Shown in pieces: positions 1-6,140 of a stretch of 8,433 bases of DNA; the first letter of the stretch is position 1; each line of letters begins with the position of its first letter. Under the pieces are notes generated by a model. It had not been told where the DNA came from and searched no databases. It saw nothing but the letters and a program-made list of their open reading frames with translations. A program made the translations under genes and the position numbers. Source of the DNA: an uncultured Oscillospiraceae bacterium (lineage in GTDB: Bacteria > Bacillota > Clostridia > Oscillospirales > Acutalibacteraceae); assembly GCA_900552285.1 (NCBI GenBank), contig URYV01000066.1:1-8433 (forward strand). Reading direction: 5' to 3'.

Positions 1-73
1 TGGCGCGGTCGGCAACTCCCGCCATGGGCGCAAGTGCCGCATAGCCCTTTATTTCCAAGTTTCCTATCTTCAA
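1..73 (-). CDS. dus: tRNA-dihydrouridine synthase, N-terminal fragment (runs off left edge)
   Basis: This is the first 24 codons of a tRNA-dihydrouridine synthase, an FMN enzyme that reduces uridines in the tRNA D-loop. The reading starts MKIGNLEIKG and continues into ALAPMAGVADRA. The LAPMAGVxD segment is the first beta-strand and FMN-binding signature of the DusB-type TIM barrel, and the MKIGN opening is typical of the family. The start is a TTG at 73-71. The ATG at 81-79 is out of frame and hits a stop after three codons, at a TGA that overlaps the TTG. Only a weak GGGA lies upstream as a possible ribosome binding site. The gene is divergent from the S1-domain gene. Family assignment is firm for such a short piece; the DusB subfamily is inferred. 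Confidence 0.78.
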   Translation of the reverse strand, partial: MKIGNLEIKGYAALAPMAGVADRA

Positions 74-219
74 AAAATCATTCCCGAAATTTATTAAATA
101 TATATTACCACAAACCGATTTAAAAAGAAATATTTTTTTGTTAAAGGAATGTAAACAAGGAAAATTTCATATATATTCCTCGTGGAAAAGCAAAGTAAAA
201 AAGGAATCGGTGAAAAGCT
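74..219. other. AT-rich divergent intergenic region
   Basis: This 146-bp AT-rich stretch separates the divergent dus and S1-domain genes and must carry promoters in both directions. I could not pick a promoter with confidence. A minus-strand TTTACA (155-150) is followed after 17 bases by a poor TATTTC, and the plus-strand TATATT at 172-177 has no good -35 partner. The S1-gene ribosome binding site is probably GGTGA at 209-213, six bases before the ATG, with an AAGGAA further upstream at 201-206. I see no RNA gene, strong hairpin or repeat here. Confidence 0.4.
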
Positions 220-1164
220 ATGAATAAATTTTATCCCGAGGGCGTTCTGTTTTCCCGCCCGGAAAACCAAAAAGCAATAAAAGACCCCGTTATTTTTTCG
301 GAAGCGGTAAAAAGCGGAAGAATTCTCGAGGCAAGAGCCTCTCTTTGCGATTTTAAACATGACCTTTACGTGGATATGCCCGCAATGAAGGGGGTTATCC
401 CCCGAGAGGAGGGAGCGCTCGGAATAAGCGACGGCTCGGTACGCGACATTGCCCTTATCTCGCGGGTCAATCACCCCGTCTGCTTTACCGTGGAGGACAT
501 AATAACAAAAGACGGCGCTCCACTTGCGGTTTTATCAAGAAAAAAGGCCCAGGCCGCCTGCATGAGAGAATTTATAGATTTCTTCACGCCCGGAGACGTC
601 ATCGACGCGGCGGTAACCCACCTTGAACCCTTCGGCGCCTTTTGCGACATAGGCTGCGGAATTGTCGCCCTGCTGCCTGTCGACTGTATTTCGGTTTCAA
701 GAATTTTTCACCCGAAAGACCGCTTTTTCGTGGGGCAGTCCATAAAAGCTGTCATAAAATCCAAGGAGGCGGACGGTAAAATCAATCTTACCCACAAGGA
801 GCTTCTCGGAACGTGGGAACAAAACGCCGCTCTTTTCAGTCAGGGCGAAACGGTGTCGGGACTTATACGCACGGTGGAAAGCTACGGCAGCTTTGTGGAG
901 CTCACCCCGAATCTTGCGGGGCTTGCCGAACCCAAAGGCTGCGCCGTCCCCGGCAATCGGGCGTCGGTTTTCATAAAAAACATACTGCCCGACAAAATGA
1001 AGGTGAAGCTTATAATAATCGATTGTTTCGAGGCCGATTACCCGGCCGAACCCGCAAAATATTTCATAGAATCGGGACACATTTCCCGCTGGAACTACTC
1101 TCCCGCCTTCGGAAAAAAACAAATTTTTACCGATTTTGACGGCATCGGTGCAATCGACGGTTGA
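220..1164 (+). CDS. S1-domain RNA-binding protein (ribosomal S1-like)
   Basis: This 314-residue cytoplasmic protein is built from S1-type OB folds and probably binds RNA. The clearest S1 domain is at about residues 124-196, beginning GDVIDAAVTHLEPFGAFCDI and ending KINLTHKELLGTW, a strand-turn pattern typical of ribosomal protein S1 repeats. A second copy follows at about 208-265 (GETVSGLIRTVESYGSFVEL, then GLAEP). A more diverged one precedes them at about 34-90, around DLYVDMPAMKGVIPREEG. It has far fewer repeats than E. coli S1 and resembles the short S1-like proteins often annotated as ribosomal protein S1 in Clostridia; its exact role is unknown. The ATG is preceded by GGTGA at a good distance. 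No terminator is visible before the next gene, so some read-through is likely. Confidence 0.85.
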   Translation: MNKFYPEGVLFSRPENQKAIKDPVIFSEAVKSGRILEARASLCDFKHDLYVDMPAMKGVIPREEGALGISDGSVRDIALISRVNHPVCFTVEDIITKDGAPLAVLSRKKAQAACMREFIDFFTPGDVIDAAVTHLEPFGAFCDIGCGIVALLPVDCISVSRIFHPKDRFFVGQSIKAVIKSKEADGKINLTHKELLGTWEQNAALFSQGETVSGLIRTVESYGSFVELTPNLAGLAEPKGCAVPGNRASVFIKNILPDKMKVKLIIIDCFEADYPAEPAKYFIESGHISRWNYSPAFGKKQIFTDFDGIGAIDG

Positions 1165-1188
1165 TTTTTCCCTCTTATGTGGTAAAAT
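1161..1188 (+). promoter_or_regulatory. Promoter for the nucleotidyltransferase gene
   Basis: A sigma-A-like promoter has -35 TTGATT at 1161-1166, a 16-bp spacer and -10 TAAAAT at 1183-1188. The -10 is preceded by TGG, giving an extended -10 element. The -35 overlaps the TGA stop of the S1-domain gene. The transcript would start near 1195 and leave a leader of about 20 bases, just enough for the AAAGGA ribosome binding site at 1201-1206. Prediction from sequence only. Confidence 0.55.
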
Positions 1189-1215
1189 GGAGAAAAAAAC
1201 AAAGGACGTTAAAAC

Positions 1216-2124
1216 ATGGCAAAAGCAACCCTTATTATAATGGCCGGCGGACTGGGAAGTCGGTTCGGCGGGCTTAAGCAGCTTGCAAAAATCGGCAAGC
1301 ACGGCGAAAAAATCATAGATTACAGCATTTTTGACGCAAAAAGAGCGGGCTTTGACCGAGTGGTTTTCGTTATAAAGGAGGAAAATCTCGAGATTTTCAA
1401 GTCGGAAATCGGCGACAGCGTGGCAAAGCACATACAGGTCGACTATGTTTTTCAGTCGACCGACAGGCTCCCCGAAGGATATGCGGGTATTGAAGGGCGA
1501 GAAAAGCCGCTTGGAACCGGCCACGCGGTGTGGTGCTGTAAGGACGTTGTGAACGAGCCTTTCGCAGTTATAAATGCCGACGACTATTACGGTCCGAACG
1601 CCTTCAAGCTTGTTTACGATTTTCTCGGCGAAAAACGTGGCGGAGTTAATTACTGCATGGCCGGCTTTGTGCTCGGCAACACACTTACCGACAACGGAAC
1701 GGTGTCGAGAGGTGTTTGCGAAATTGACAAAGACAACCGTCTCATGTCGGTTTGCGAACACAAAAAACTGTCAAGAAACGGCAATGCGGCACAGAATAAA
1801 AATGACGACGGAAGCATAAAGACCCTTCCCCTCGACTCGGTGGTATCCATGAATTTTTGGGGCTTTACCCCCGATTTTTTCACCCGTCTCGACGAAGGAC
1901 TCAAGGCCTTTTTGACGGCAAAGCACGAAAATCCCTTAAAGGCCGAATTTTTCCTTCCCGAGGTCGCCGATAACTGCATTCGGGACGGATATGCCGAAAT
2001 ATCGGTGCTCACCACAAACGATAAATGGTACGGCGTGACCTATAAGGAGGACAGCGAACAGGTTTCCGCGGCAATCGCCGCTCTCACCGACTCGGGGCTT
2101 TATCCCGAAAAGCTGTGGGACTGA
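1216..2124 (+). CDS. Sugar-phosphate nucleotidyltransferase family protein
   Basis: This 302-residue cytoplasmic enzyme belongs to the NTP-transferase (GT-A-like, GlmU/RmlA/LicC) superfamily, which joins an NTP to a sugar-1-phosphate or related phosphate and releases pyrophosphate. Residues 8-23 hold the nucleotide-binding signature IMAGGLGSRFGGLKQL. GTGHA at 100-104 is the expected base-contacting segment, and the NADDYYG motif at 120-126 supplies the metal-binding aspartates. The length fits a single catalytic domain with no acyltransferase beta-helix. The substrate cannot be read from the sequence, and neighbouring genes give no sugar-pathway clue. The ATG is preceded by AAAGGA at 9 bases. 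The gene has its own promoter and a strong terminator. Fold certain, specific activity unknown. Confidence 0.87.
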   Translation: MAKATLIIMAGGLGSRFGGLKQLAKIGKHGEKIIDYSIFDAKRAGFDRVVFVIKEENLEIFKSEIGDSVAKHIQVDYVFQSTDRLPEGYAGIEGREKPLGTGHAVWCCKDVVNEPFAVINADDYYGPNAFKLVYDFLGEKRGGVNYCMAGFVLGNTLTDNGTVSRGVCEIDKDNRLMSVCEHKKLSRNGNAAQNKNDDGSIKTLPLDSVVSMNFWGFTPDFFTRLDEGLKAFLTAKHENPLKAEFFLPEVADNCIRDGYAEISVLTTNDKWYGVTYKEDSEQVSAAIAALTDSGLYPEKLWD

Positions 2125-2137
2125 ACACACATAACAA

Positions 2138-2174
2138 ACCCCGCCTCATTCTTAAATGAATGAGGCGGGTTTTT
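2138..2174 (+). terminator. Strong rho-independent terminator, probably bidirectional
   Basis: A perfect 12-bp stem (CCCGCCTCATTC at 2140-2151 paired with GAATGAGGCGGG at 2158-2169) encloses a 6-base loop and is followed by TTTTT at 2170-2174. It lies 15 bp after the nucleotidyltransferase stop. The same hairpin lies 10 bp past the stop of the convergent dockerin gene. On that strand it is followed by GTTTGTTAT, a weaker U-tract, so it probably ends both transcripts. Confidence 0.92.
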
Positions 2175-2179
2175 AATGC

Positions 2180-2923
2180 TTAATGTATATACTCTTTAAA
2201 TCCCAAATATTTCAGAGAAATTCGGCCGTAGTAGGAAAGATAACTTTGGGTCAAATCAAAAAGCGTTGCAATCTCATCGCGGGCAGCTTCAATCGAATCG
2301 GGATTGTTGAGCTCTTCGCCGCTGAACTCACTCGGGTTCAAATTGCCGGCCCAAGTAAATGTCGCCGCATCGTCAACCGTGCCGCCGATGTACCACGTCT
2401 CATCGGCATCGCAAACCCGATACTCCATCTTTCTGTTTCTGTCGACAGTAAAAGCGACAATGACATTATCGCTTACATAGTAAACGGAAAAACCGAAAGC
2501 GTCATCCTTCACCGAATAGATGCTCATATAAACCACATCATTATTTTCGGAAATTATTTCGCCGACCGCATAGCAATCGGTGTCCGACATATATTCGCCG
2601 TATTCCTTCACATAATCGGCCCAATAATCAAAGCCGTCCTCGCAGGGGAAAAGCGCTATTTTGTTCACCGCGTACTGTATGATAAGTAATGCGTCGTTGA
2701 CCGAAATTTCTCCGTCCGCATTCACGTCGGCCGAAAGGGTCTGAGCTTCGTCAAATGAGATTTTGAATACTGCCGCTTGGAGAGTCAAAAGCGCGTCGGT
2801 TACCGATACCGTTCCGTCTCCGTCGGCGTCACCGAGCGGTCTTTCCCCCTCGGCAGAGACCGACATGGCAAAAACCGACATCAAAAGCGACAGCGCCAAA
2901 ATAACCGATAAAAATTTTTTCAT
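2180..2923 (-). CDS. Secreted protein with N-terminal type I dockerin
   Basis: This 247-residue protein begins with a Sec signal peptide (KK, then a hydrophobic run, then SVSA with cleavage expected after residue 24). Immediately after it comes a type I dockerin at about residues 30-91. Its two EF-hand-like calcium loops are D32-x-D34-x-D36-G...D43 and D66-x-N68-x-D70-G...D77, each followed by the DALLxxQxAV helix that contacts a cohesin. The remaining ~155 residues are acidic and rich in Tyr, Asp and Val. I recognise no catalytic domain in them; they look like a small beta-rich domain. Dockerins usually sit at the C-terminus of cellulosomal enzymes, so this order is unusual. The ATG has GGAGG seven bases upstream. 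The gene is monocistronic, with its own promoter. It could be a cell-surface or scaffold-attached protein rather than an enzyme. Confidence 0.85.
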   Translation of the reverse strand: MKKFLSVILALSLLMSVFAMSVSAEGERPLGDADGDGTVSVTDALLTLQAAVFKISFDEAQTLSADVNADGEISVNDALLIIQYAVNKIALFPCEDGFDYWADYVKEYGEYMSDTDCYAVGEIISENNDVVYMSIYSVKDDAFGFSVYYVSDNVIVAFTVDRNRKMEYRVCDADETWYIGGTVDDAATFTWAGNLNPSEFSGEELNNPDSIEAARDEIATLFDLTQSYLSYYGRISLKYLGFKEYIH

Positions 2924-2944
2924 GATTTCTCCTCCTTTTTCTTC

Positions 2945-2973
2945 ATCATAACAAACCCCGCAAATATTGTCAA
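2945..2973 (-). promoter_or_regulatory. Near-consensus promoter of the dockerin gene
   Basis: On the minus strand, -35 TTGACA (2973-2968) and -10 TATGAT (2950-2945) are separated by exactly 17 bp, which is 11 of 12 consensus bases. The transcript would start about 15 bases upstream of the ATG at 2923, so the leader holds little more than the ribosome binding site. The promoter lies downstream of the rpsU terminator, which makes the dockerin gene an independent unit. Confidence 0.8.
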
Positions 2974-2997
2974 CGCCATTTCGGCAGTATTCGACAT

Positions 2998-3033
2998 AAA
3001 AACAGAAAAGGCCGTGCTAAGAAGCACAGCCTT
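2998..3033 (-). terminator. Rho-independent terminator of rpsU
   Basis: On the minus strand an 11-bp stem with one G-T wobble (AAGGCTGTGCT at 3033-3023 paired with AGCACGGCCTT at 3018-3008) has a 4-base loop and is followed by TTTCTGTTTTT. It begins 12 bp after the rpsU stop codon. It separates rpsU from the dockerin promoter. Confidence 0.88.
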
Positions 3034-3045
3034 GACTTTGAAGAA

Positions 3046-3222
3046 TTATTTATACTTGCGTTTGCGAGCCGCCTCGGATTTCTTCTTGCGCTTTACCGAA
3101 GGCTTTTCATAATGCTCTCTCTTGCGCACTTCTTGGATAACGCCGTCGCGCGCAGTCTGTCTCTTAAATCGACGGAGAGCATTCTCCAGAGATTCATTCT
3201 CTTTGATTTTTACCTGACTCAT
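3046..3222 (-). CDS. rpsU: 30S ribosomal protein S21
   Basis: This 58-residue, very basic protein is bacterial ribosomal protein S21, a late-binding component of the 30S platform near the mRNA exit. It reads MSQVKIKENESLENALRRFK at the start. The middle has RDGVIQEVRKREHYEKPS, and the tail is rich in Arg and Lys (VKRKKKSEAARKRKYK). Start, length and motifs all match Firmicutes S21. Two tandem Shine-Dalgarno copies precede the ATG (GGAGGGAGGG, the nearer one six bases away). The gene is expressed from its own near-consensus promoter just after leuS and ends at a hairpin terminator. It is easily missed because it is short. Confidence 0.96.
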   Translation of the reverse strand: MSQVKIKENESLENALRRFKRQTARDGVIQEVRKREHYEKPSVKRKKKSEAARKRKYK

Positions 3223-3233
3223 CTATGTCCCTC

Positions 3234-3253
3234 CCTCCGCCTAACGGCAGGGG
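3234..3253 (-). promoter_or_regulatory. Possible leader hairpin overlapping the distal rpsU Shine-Dalgarno
   Basis: In the rpsU leader (minus strand) CCCCTGCC and GGCGGAGG can pair around a GTTA loop, with one T-G wobble and one C-A mismatch. The 3' arm contains the distal GGAGG, while the proximal GGAGGG copy is mostly left free. It could tune translation, or be chance pairing in a G/C-rich leader. Confidence 0.25.
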
Positions 3254-3277
3254 TATTTGCTACTATGTGCAACTGAT

Positions 3278-3307
3278 ATTATACAACAAAGAAATACCGT
3301 TTGTCAA
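3278..3307 (-). promoter_or_regulatory. Consensus promoter of rpsU
   Basis: On the minus strand, -35 TTGACA (3307-3302) and -10 TATAAT (3283-3278) match the sigma-A consensus at all 12 positions, with an 18-bp spacer. The -35 lies 11 bp beyond the leuS stop codon, and the predicted leader is about 50 bases. No terminator is visible between leuS and this promoter, so rpsU may also receive read-through from the leuS operon. Confidence 0.85.
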
Positions 3308-3317
3308 TAGCAATTCA

Positions 3318-5732
3318 TTATTTTTTTATGACAATATTAACAAGCTTGCCCTTGATGTATATTTCCTTAACGACATTTCCGCTCTCAAGCTCGGCGGCAA
3401 CCTTTTGGGATTTCTTTGCGGCGGCAAGCACCGTGTCCTGGTCGGCGTCGACGGCAACGGTTATGCGGTCCTTAAGCTTTCCGTCGACCTGAACGGCGAT
3501 TTCAACCTCGCTGTCAACACAAAGGCTTTCGTCATACTCCGGCCAATCGGCAAGGGAGCAAAATCCTTCAAATCCGCGCTCCTCCCAAAGCTCCTCGGTG
3601 ACGTGGGGAGCGAAAGGATTGAGCAGATTTATGATGGTCTTATAATCCTCGTTTGAAAGGCTTCCGACCTTGTCAACCTCGTTAAGCAGGCTCATCATGG
3701 CGGCGATGGCCGTGTTGAACTTCATGTCCTCGATGTCCTCGGTCACCTTTTTTATAGTGCGGTTAAGCGCCTTTTCAAGCGCCTTTGAGCGGCCTTCTTC
3801 CCCGTTCACCTTGTCGCGGAGATTCCAAACCCTTTCCACAAAGCGGCGGCAGCCCTTTATGGAAGAGGTCGACCAGGGAGCGGCCTTTTCAAAATCGCCT
3901 ATAAACATTTCGTAAAGACGAAGTGTGTCGGCACCGTAGTCCCTCACCACGTCGTCGGGATTGACCACGTTTCCGCGGGATTTGGACATTTTTTCGCCAT
4001 TTTCGCCGAGAATCATGCCGTGGCTGGTGCGCTTGGCATAGGGCTCCTTGGTGGGCACAACGCCGATGTCATAAAGGAATTTATGCCAAAAACGGCTGTA
4101 AAGCAGATGAAGGGTGGTGTGCTCCATACCGCCGTTATACCAATCGACGGGAGTCCAATATTCAAGAGCCTCTTTTGAAGCAAGCTCCTTATCGTTGTGA
4201 GGATCGCAGTAACGAAGGAAATACCACGACGAACCCGCCCATTGAGGCATGGTGTCGGTTTCTCTCTTGGCGGGGCCTCCGCAATGGGGGCAGGTGGTGT
4301 TTACAAAGCTGTCGATTTTCGCAAGGGGCGACTCGCCGTTGTCGGTGGGCTCGTAGGACTCCACCTCGGGGAGACGCAGCGGCAGCTCGCTTTCGGGCAG
4401 GGCAACATATCCGCATTTGTCGCAATGAACAATGGGAATGGGCTCGCCCCAATAGCGCTGACGGGAGAAAACCCAGTCGCGCAGCTTAAAGTTGACCTTG
4501 GGTTCGCCCACGCCTTCCTTTTCAAGCCATTCGATAATGGCTTTTTTGGCCTCGTCGACGGTCAGTCCGTTTAAAAAGCCGGAATTGATCATTGTGCCGG
4601 TAGCGCAGTCGGTAAAGGCTTCCTTTTCCACATCTCCGCCTGCCACGACCTCAACAATGGGAAGGCCGAAAACCTTTGCAAAGTCATAGTCGCGGGTGTC
4701 GTGAGCCGGAACGGCCATTATGGCGCCGGTTCCGTAGGTCATGAGAACATAGTCGGAAACGAAAATGGGAATTTTATTGCCGTTGACGGGATTTATGGCC
4801 TCAACGCCGCAAAGTCTGACGCCGGTTTTATCCTTGGCGACCTCGGTGCGCTCAAAGTCGGATTTTTTTGCCGCCTCGGCGCGGTAGGCTCTGATTTCGT
4901 CGATATTTTCAAGGCTTTCCGCCCATTTTTCCACAAAGGGGTGCTCGGGGCTGATAACCATATAGGTGGCGCCGAAAAGGGTGTCGGGACGGGTGGTGTA
5001 TATTTCAAGCACGTCCCCTGCGGTGGTGTTGAATTTGACCTGAGCGCCGGTGGAGCGGCCTATCCAGTTTTTCTGCTGCAGTTTTACCCGCTCGATATAA
5101 TCAAGACCGTCAAGGTCGTCAATGAGGCGCTGTGCATACTCGGTGATTTTGAGCATCCATTGGCTCTTTACCTTATGAACGACCTCGCTTCCGCACCGCT
5201 CGCAAACACCGTTTACCACTTCTTCGTTGGCAAGCACGCATTTACAGGAGGTGCACCAGTTGACCGACATTTCCTTTTTATAGGCAAGTCCCTTTTCAAA
5301 AAGCTTTAAGAAAATCCACTGAGTCCATTTATAGTAGTCGGGATCGGTGGTGTTTATCTCTCTGCTCCAATCAAAGGAAAATCCGAGAGAAACAAGCTGC
5401 TCCTTAAAATGGGCAATGTTGTTTTTGGTGACGATCTCGGGGTGGATATGATTTTTTATGGCAAAATTCTCGGTGGGAAGGCCGAAAGCGTCCCAACCCA
5501 TGGGATAAAGCACGTTATATCCGTTTTTGCGGCGCTTTCTCGCCACAATGTCAAGTGCCGTGTATGAACGGGGATGACCGACATGAAGACCCTGACCCGA
5601 AGGATAGGGAAACTCAACAAGAGCATAAAACTTGGGCTTATCCGAGCCGTTTTCGGCATGGAAAATTCCCGCCTCTTCCCATTTTTTCTGCCACTTTTTT
5701 TCAATTGCTTTGTAATCGTAAGGTATCAACAA
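3318..5732 (-). CDS. leuS: Leucyl-tRNA synthetase
   Basis: This class I synthetase attaches leucine to tRNA-Leu in the cytoplasm and is full length at 804 residues. The ATP-binding HIGH motif is HVGH at 50-53 within PYPSGQGLHVGHPRSY, and KMSKS is at 581-585. Cysteine pairs C160/C163 with C177/C180 and C437/C440 with C481/C484 form zinc-knuckle-like elements. The CP1 editing domain carries TTRPDTLFG at about 246-254 and MAVPAHDTRDYDF at 339-351, including the conserved editing aspartate region. The anticodon-binding domain and the C-terminal domain (ending IYIKGKLVNIVIKK) are present. The start is TTG: two TTG codons (5732 and 5729) follow AGAGG, and no ATG fits before the conserved YDYKAIEKKW. 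It is the last gene of the operon, 36 bp after rsfS; no T-box leader fits in that gap. Confidence 0.98.
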   Translation of the reverse strand: MLIPYDYKAIEKKWQKKWEEAGIFHAENGSDKPKFYALVEFPYPSGQGLHVGHPRSYTALDIVARKRRKNGYNVLYPMGWDAFGLPTENFAIKNHIHPEIVTKNNIAHFKEQLVSLGFSFDWSREINTTDPDYYKWTQWIFLKLFEKGLAYKKEMSVNWCTSCKCVLANEEVVNGVCERCGSEVVHKVKSQWMLKITEYAQRLIDDLDGLDYIERVKLQQKNWIGRSTGAQVKFNTTAGDVLEIYTTRPDTLFGATYMVISPEHPFVEKWAESLENIDEIRAYRAEAAKKSDFERTEVAKDKTGVRLCGVEAINPVNGNKIPIFVSDYVLMTYGTGAIMAVPAHDTRDYDFAKVFGLPIVEVVAGGDVEKEAFTDCATGTMINSGFLNGLTVDEAKKAIIEWLEKEGVGEPKVNFKLRDWVFSRQRYWGEPIPIVHCDKCGYVALPESELPLRLPEVESYEPTDNGESPLAKIDSFVNTTCPHCGGPAKRETDTMPQWAGSSWYFLRYCDPHNDKELASKEALEYWTPVDWYNGGMEHTTLHLLYSRFWHKFLYDIGVVPTKEPYAKRTSHGMILGENGEKMSKSRGNVVNPDDVVRDYGADTLRLYEMFIGDFEKAAPWSTSSIKGCRRFVERVWNLRDKVNGEEGRSKALEKALNRTIKKVTEDIEDMKFNTAIAAMMSLLNEVDKVGSLSNEDYKTIINLLNPFAPHVTEELWEERGFEGFCSLADWPEYDESLCVDSEVEIAVQVDGKLKDRITVAVDADQDTVLAAAKKSQKVAAELESGNVVKEIYIKGKLVNIVIKK

Positions 5733-5768
5733 ACTCGCCTCTTTATAAAAATATCGGTTAACGGTTTT

Positions 5769-6125
5769 TCAGTCCTCGGTCAGAAGATGGGAAATATCCA
5801 CCTTTTCGCCGTCCGCCCACATACGCTCGAGGGCATAGAAATTTCTTGCGTCGCTGTGGAAAACATGAACCATAACGTCGCCGTAATCGAGCAAATACCA
5901 TTGAGTGGTCCGGCCCTCGATGTGGTGGGGCTCAATCCCCTCCTGCGAAAGCTTATATTCGACCTCTTCGGCAAGGGAGCGCACCTGCGTGTTGGAGGTT
6001 CCCGAAGCAATGACAAGGTAATCTCCGAGCATGGTAAGTCCCTCAACGTTTATGACCTCGATGTCGCGGGCTTTTTTGCTGTCAAGAGCCTTTACGGCAA
6101 TTTTAATAAGTTCTTCGGATTTCAA
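5769..6125 (-). CDS. rsfS: Ribosomal silencing factor RsfS
   Basis: This 118-residue protein is RsfS (YbeB/Iojap/DUF143), which binds L14 on the 50S subunit and blocks joining with the 30S subunit under starvation. The family core is clear: SLAEEVEYKL, then EGRTTQWYLLDYGDVMVHVF and RNFYALERMWADGEKVDI. The length is normal. The start is a TTG at 6125-6123 preceded by GAGGTGA, and the next in-frame candidates would cut into the N-terminal helix MKSEELIKIAVKALD. It begins 15 bp after the LCP stop, so it is co-transcribed. Its place between yqeK and leuS is typical for Firmicutes. Confidence 0.96.
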   Translation of the reverse strand: MKSEELIKIAVKALDSKKARDIEVINVEGLTMLGDYLVIASGTSNTQVRSLAEEVEYKLSQEGIEPHHIEGRTTQWYLLDYGDVMVHVFHSDARNFYALERMWADGEKVDISHLLTED

Positions 6126-6140
6126 AAAATCACCTCATAA

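Noticed and set aside
74..219. Promoter pairs in the divergent intergenic region
   Set aside because: Several TATATT-like and TTTACA-like words occur, as expected in AT-rich DNA, but no -35/-10 pair with good spacing matches well enough to report.
697..1761. 354-codon open frame on the minus strand
   Set aside because: It lies opposite two well-supported genes, spans their promoter gap and encodes no recognisable motif. It is an antisense shadow of their codon use.
2183..2689. 168-codon plus-strand frame opposite the dockerin gene
   Set aside because: The minus strand has the signal peptide, dockerin loops, Shine-Dalgarno and promoter. The plus-strand frame has none of these.
4701..5309. 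202-codon plus-strand frame inside leuS
   Set aside because: It is antisense to the LeuRS editing domain, which is fully conserved, and has no ribosome binding site or motif of its own.
5733..5768. T-box leader controlling leuS
   Set aside because: Only 36 bp separate rsfS and leuS, far too little for a T-box, and no antiterminator-like sequence is visible.
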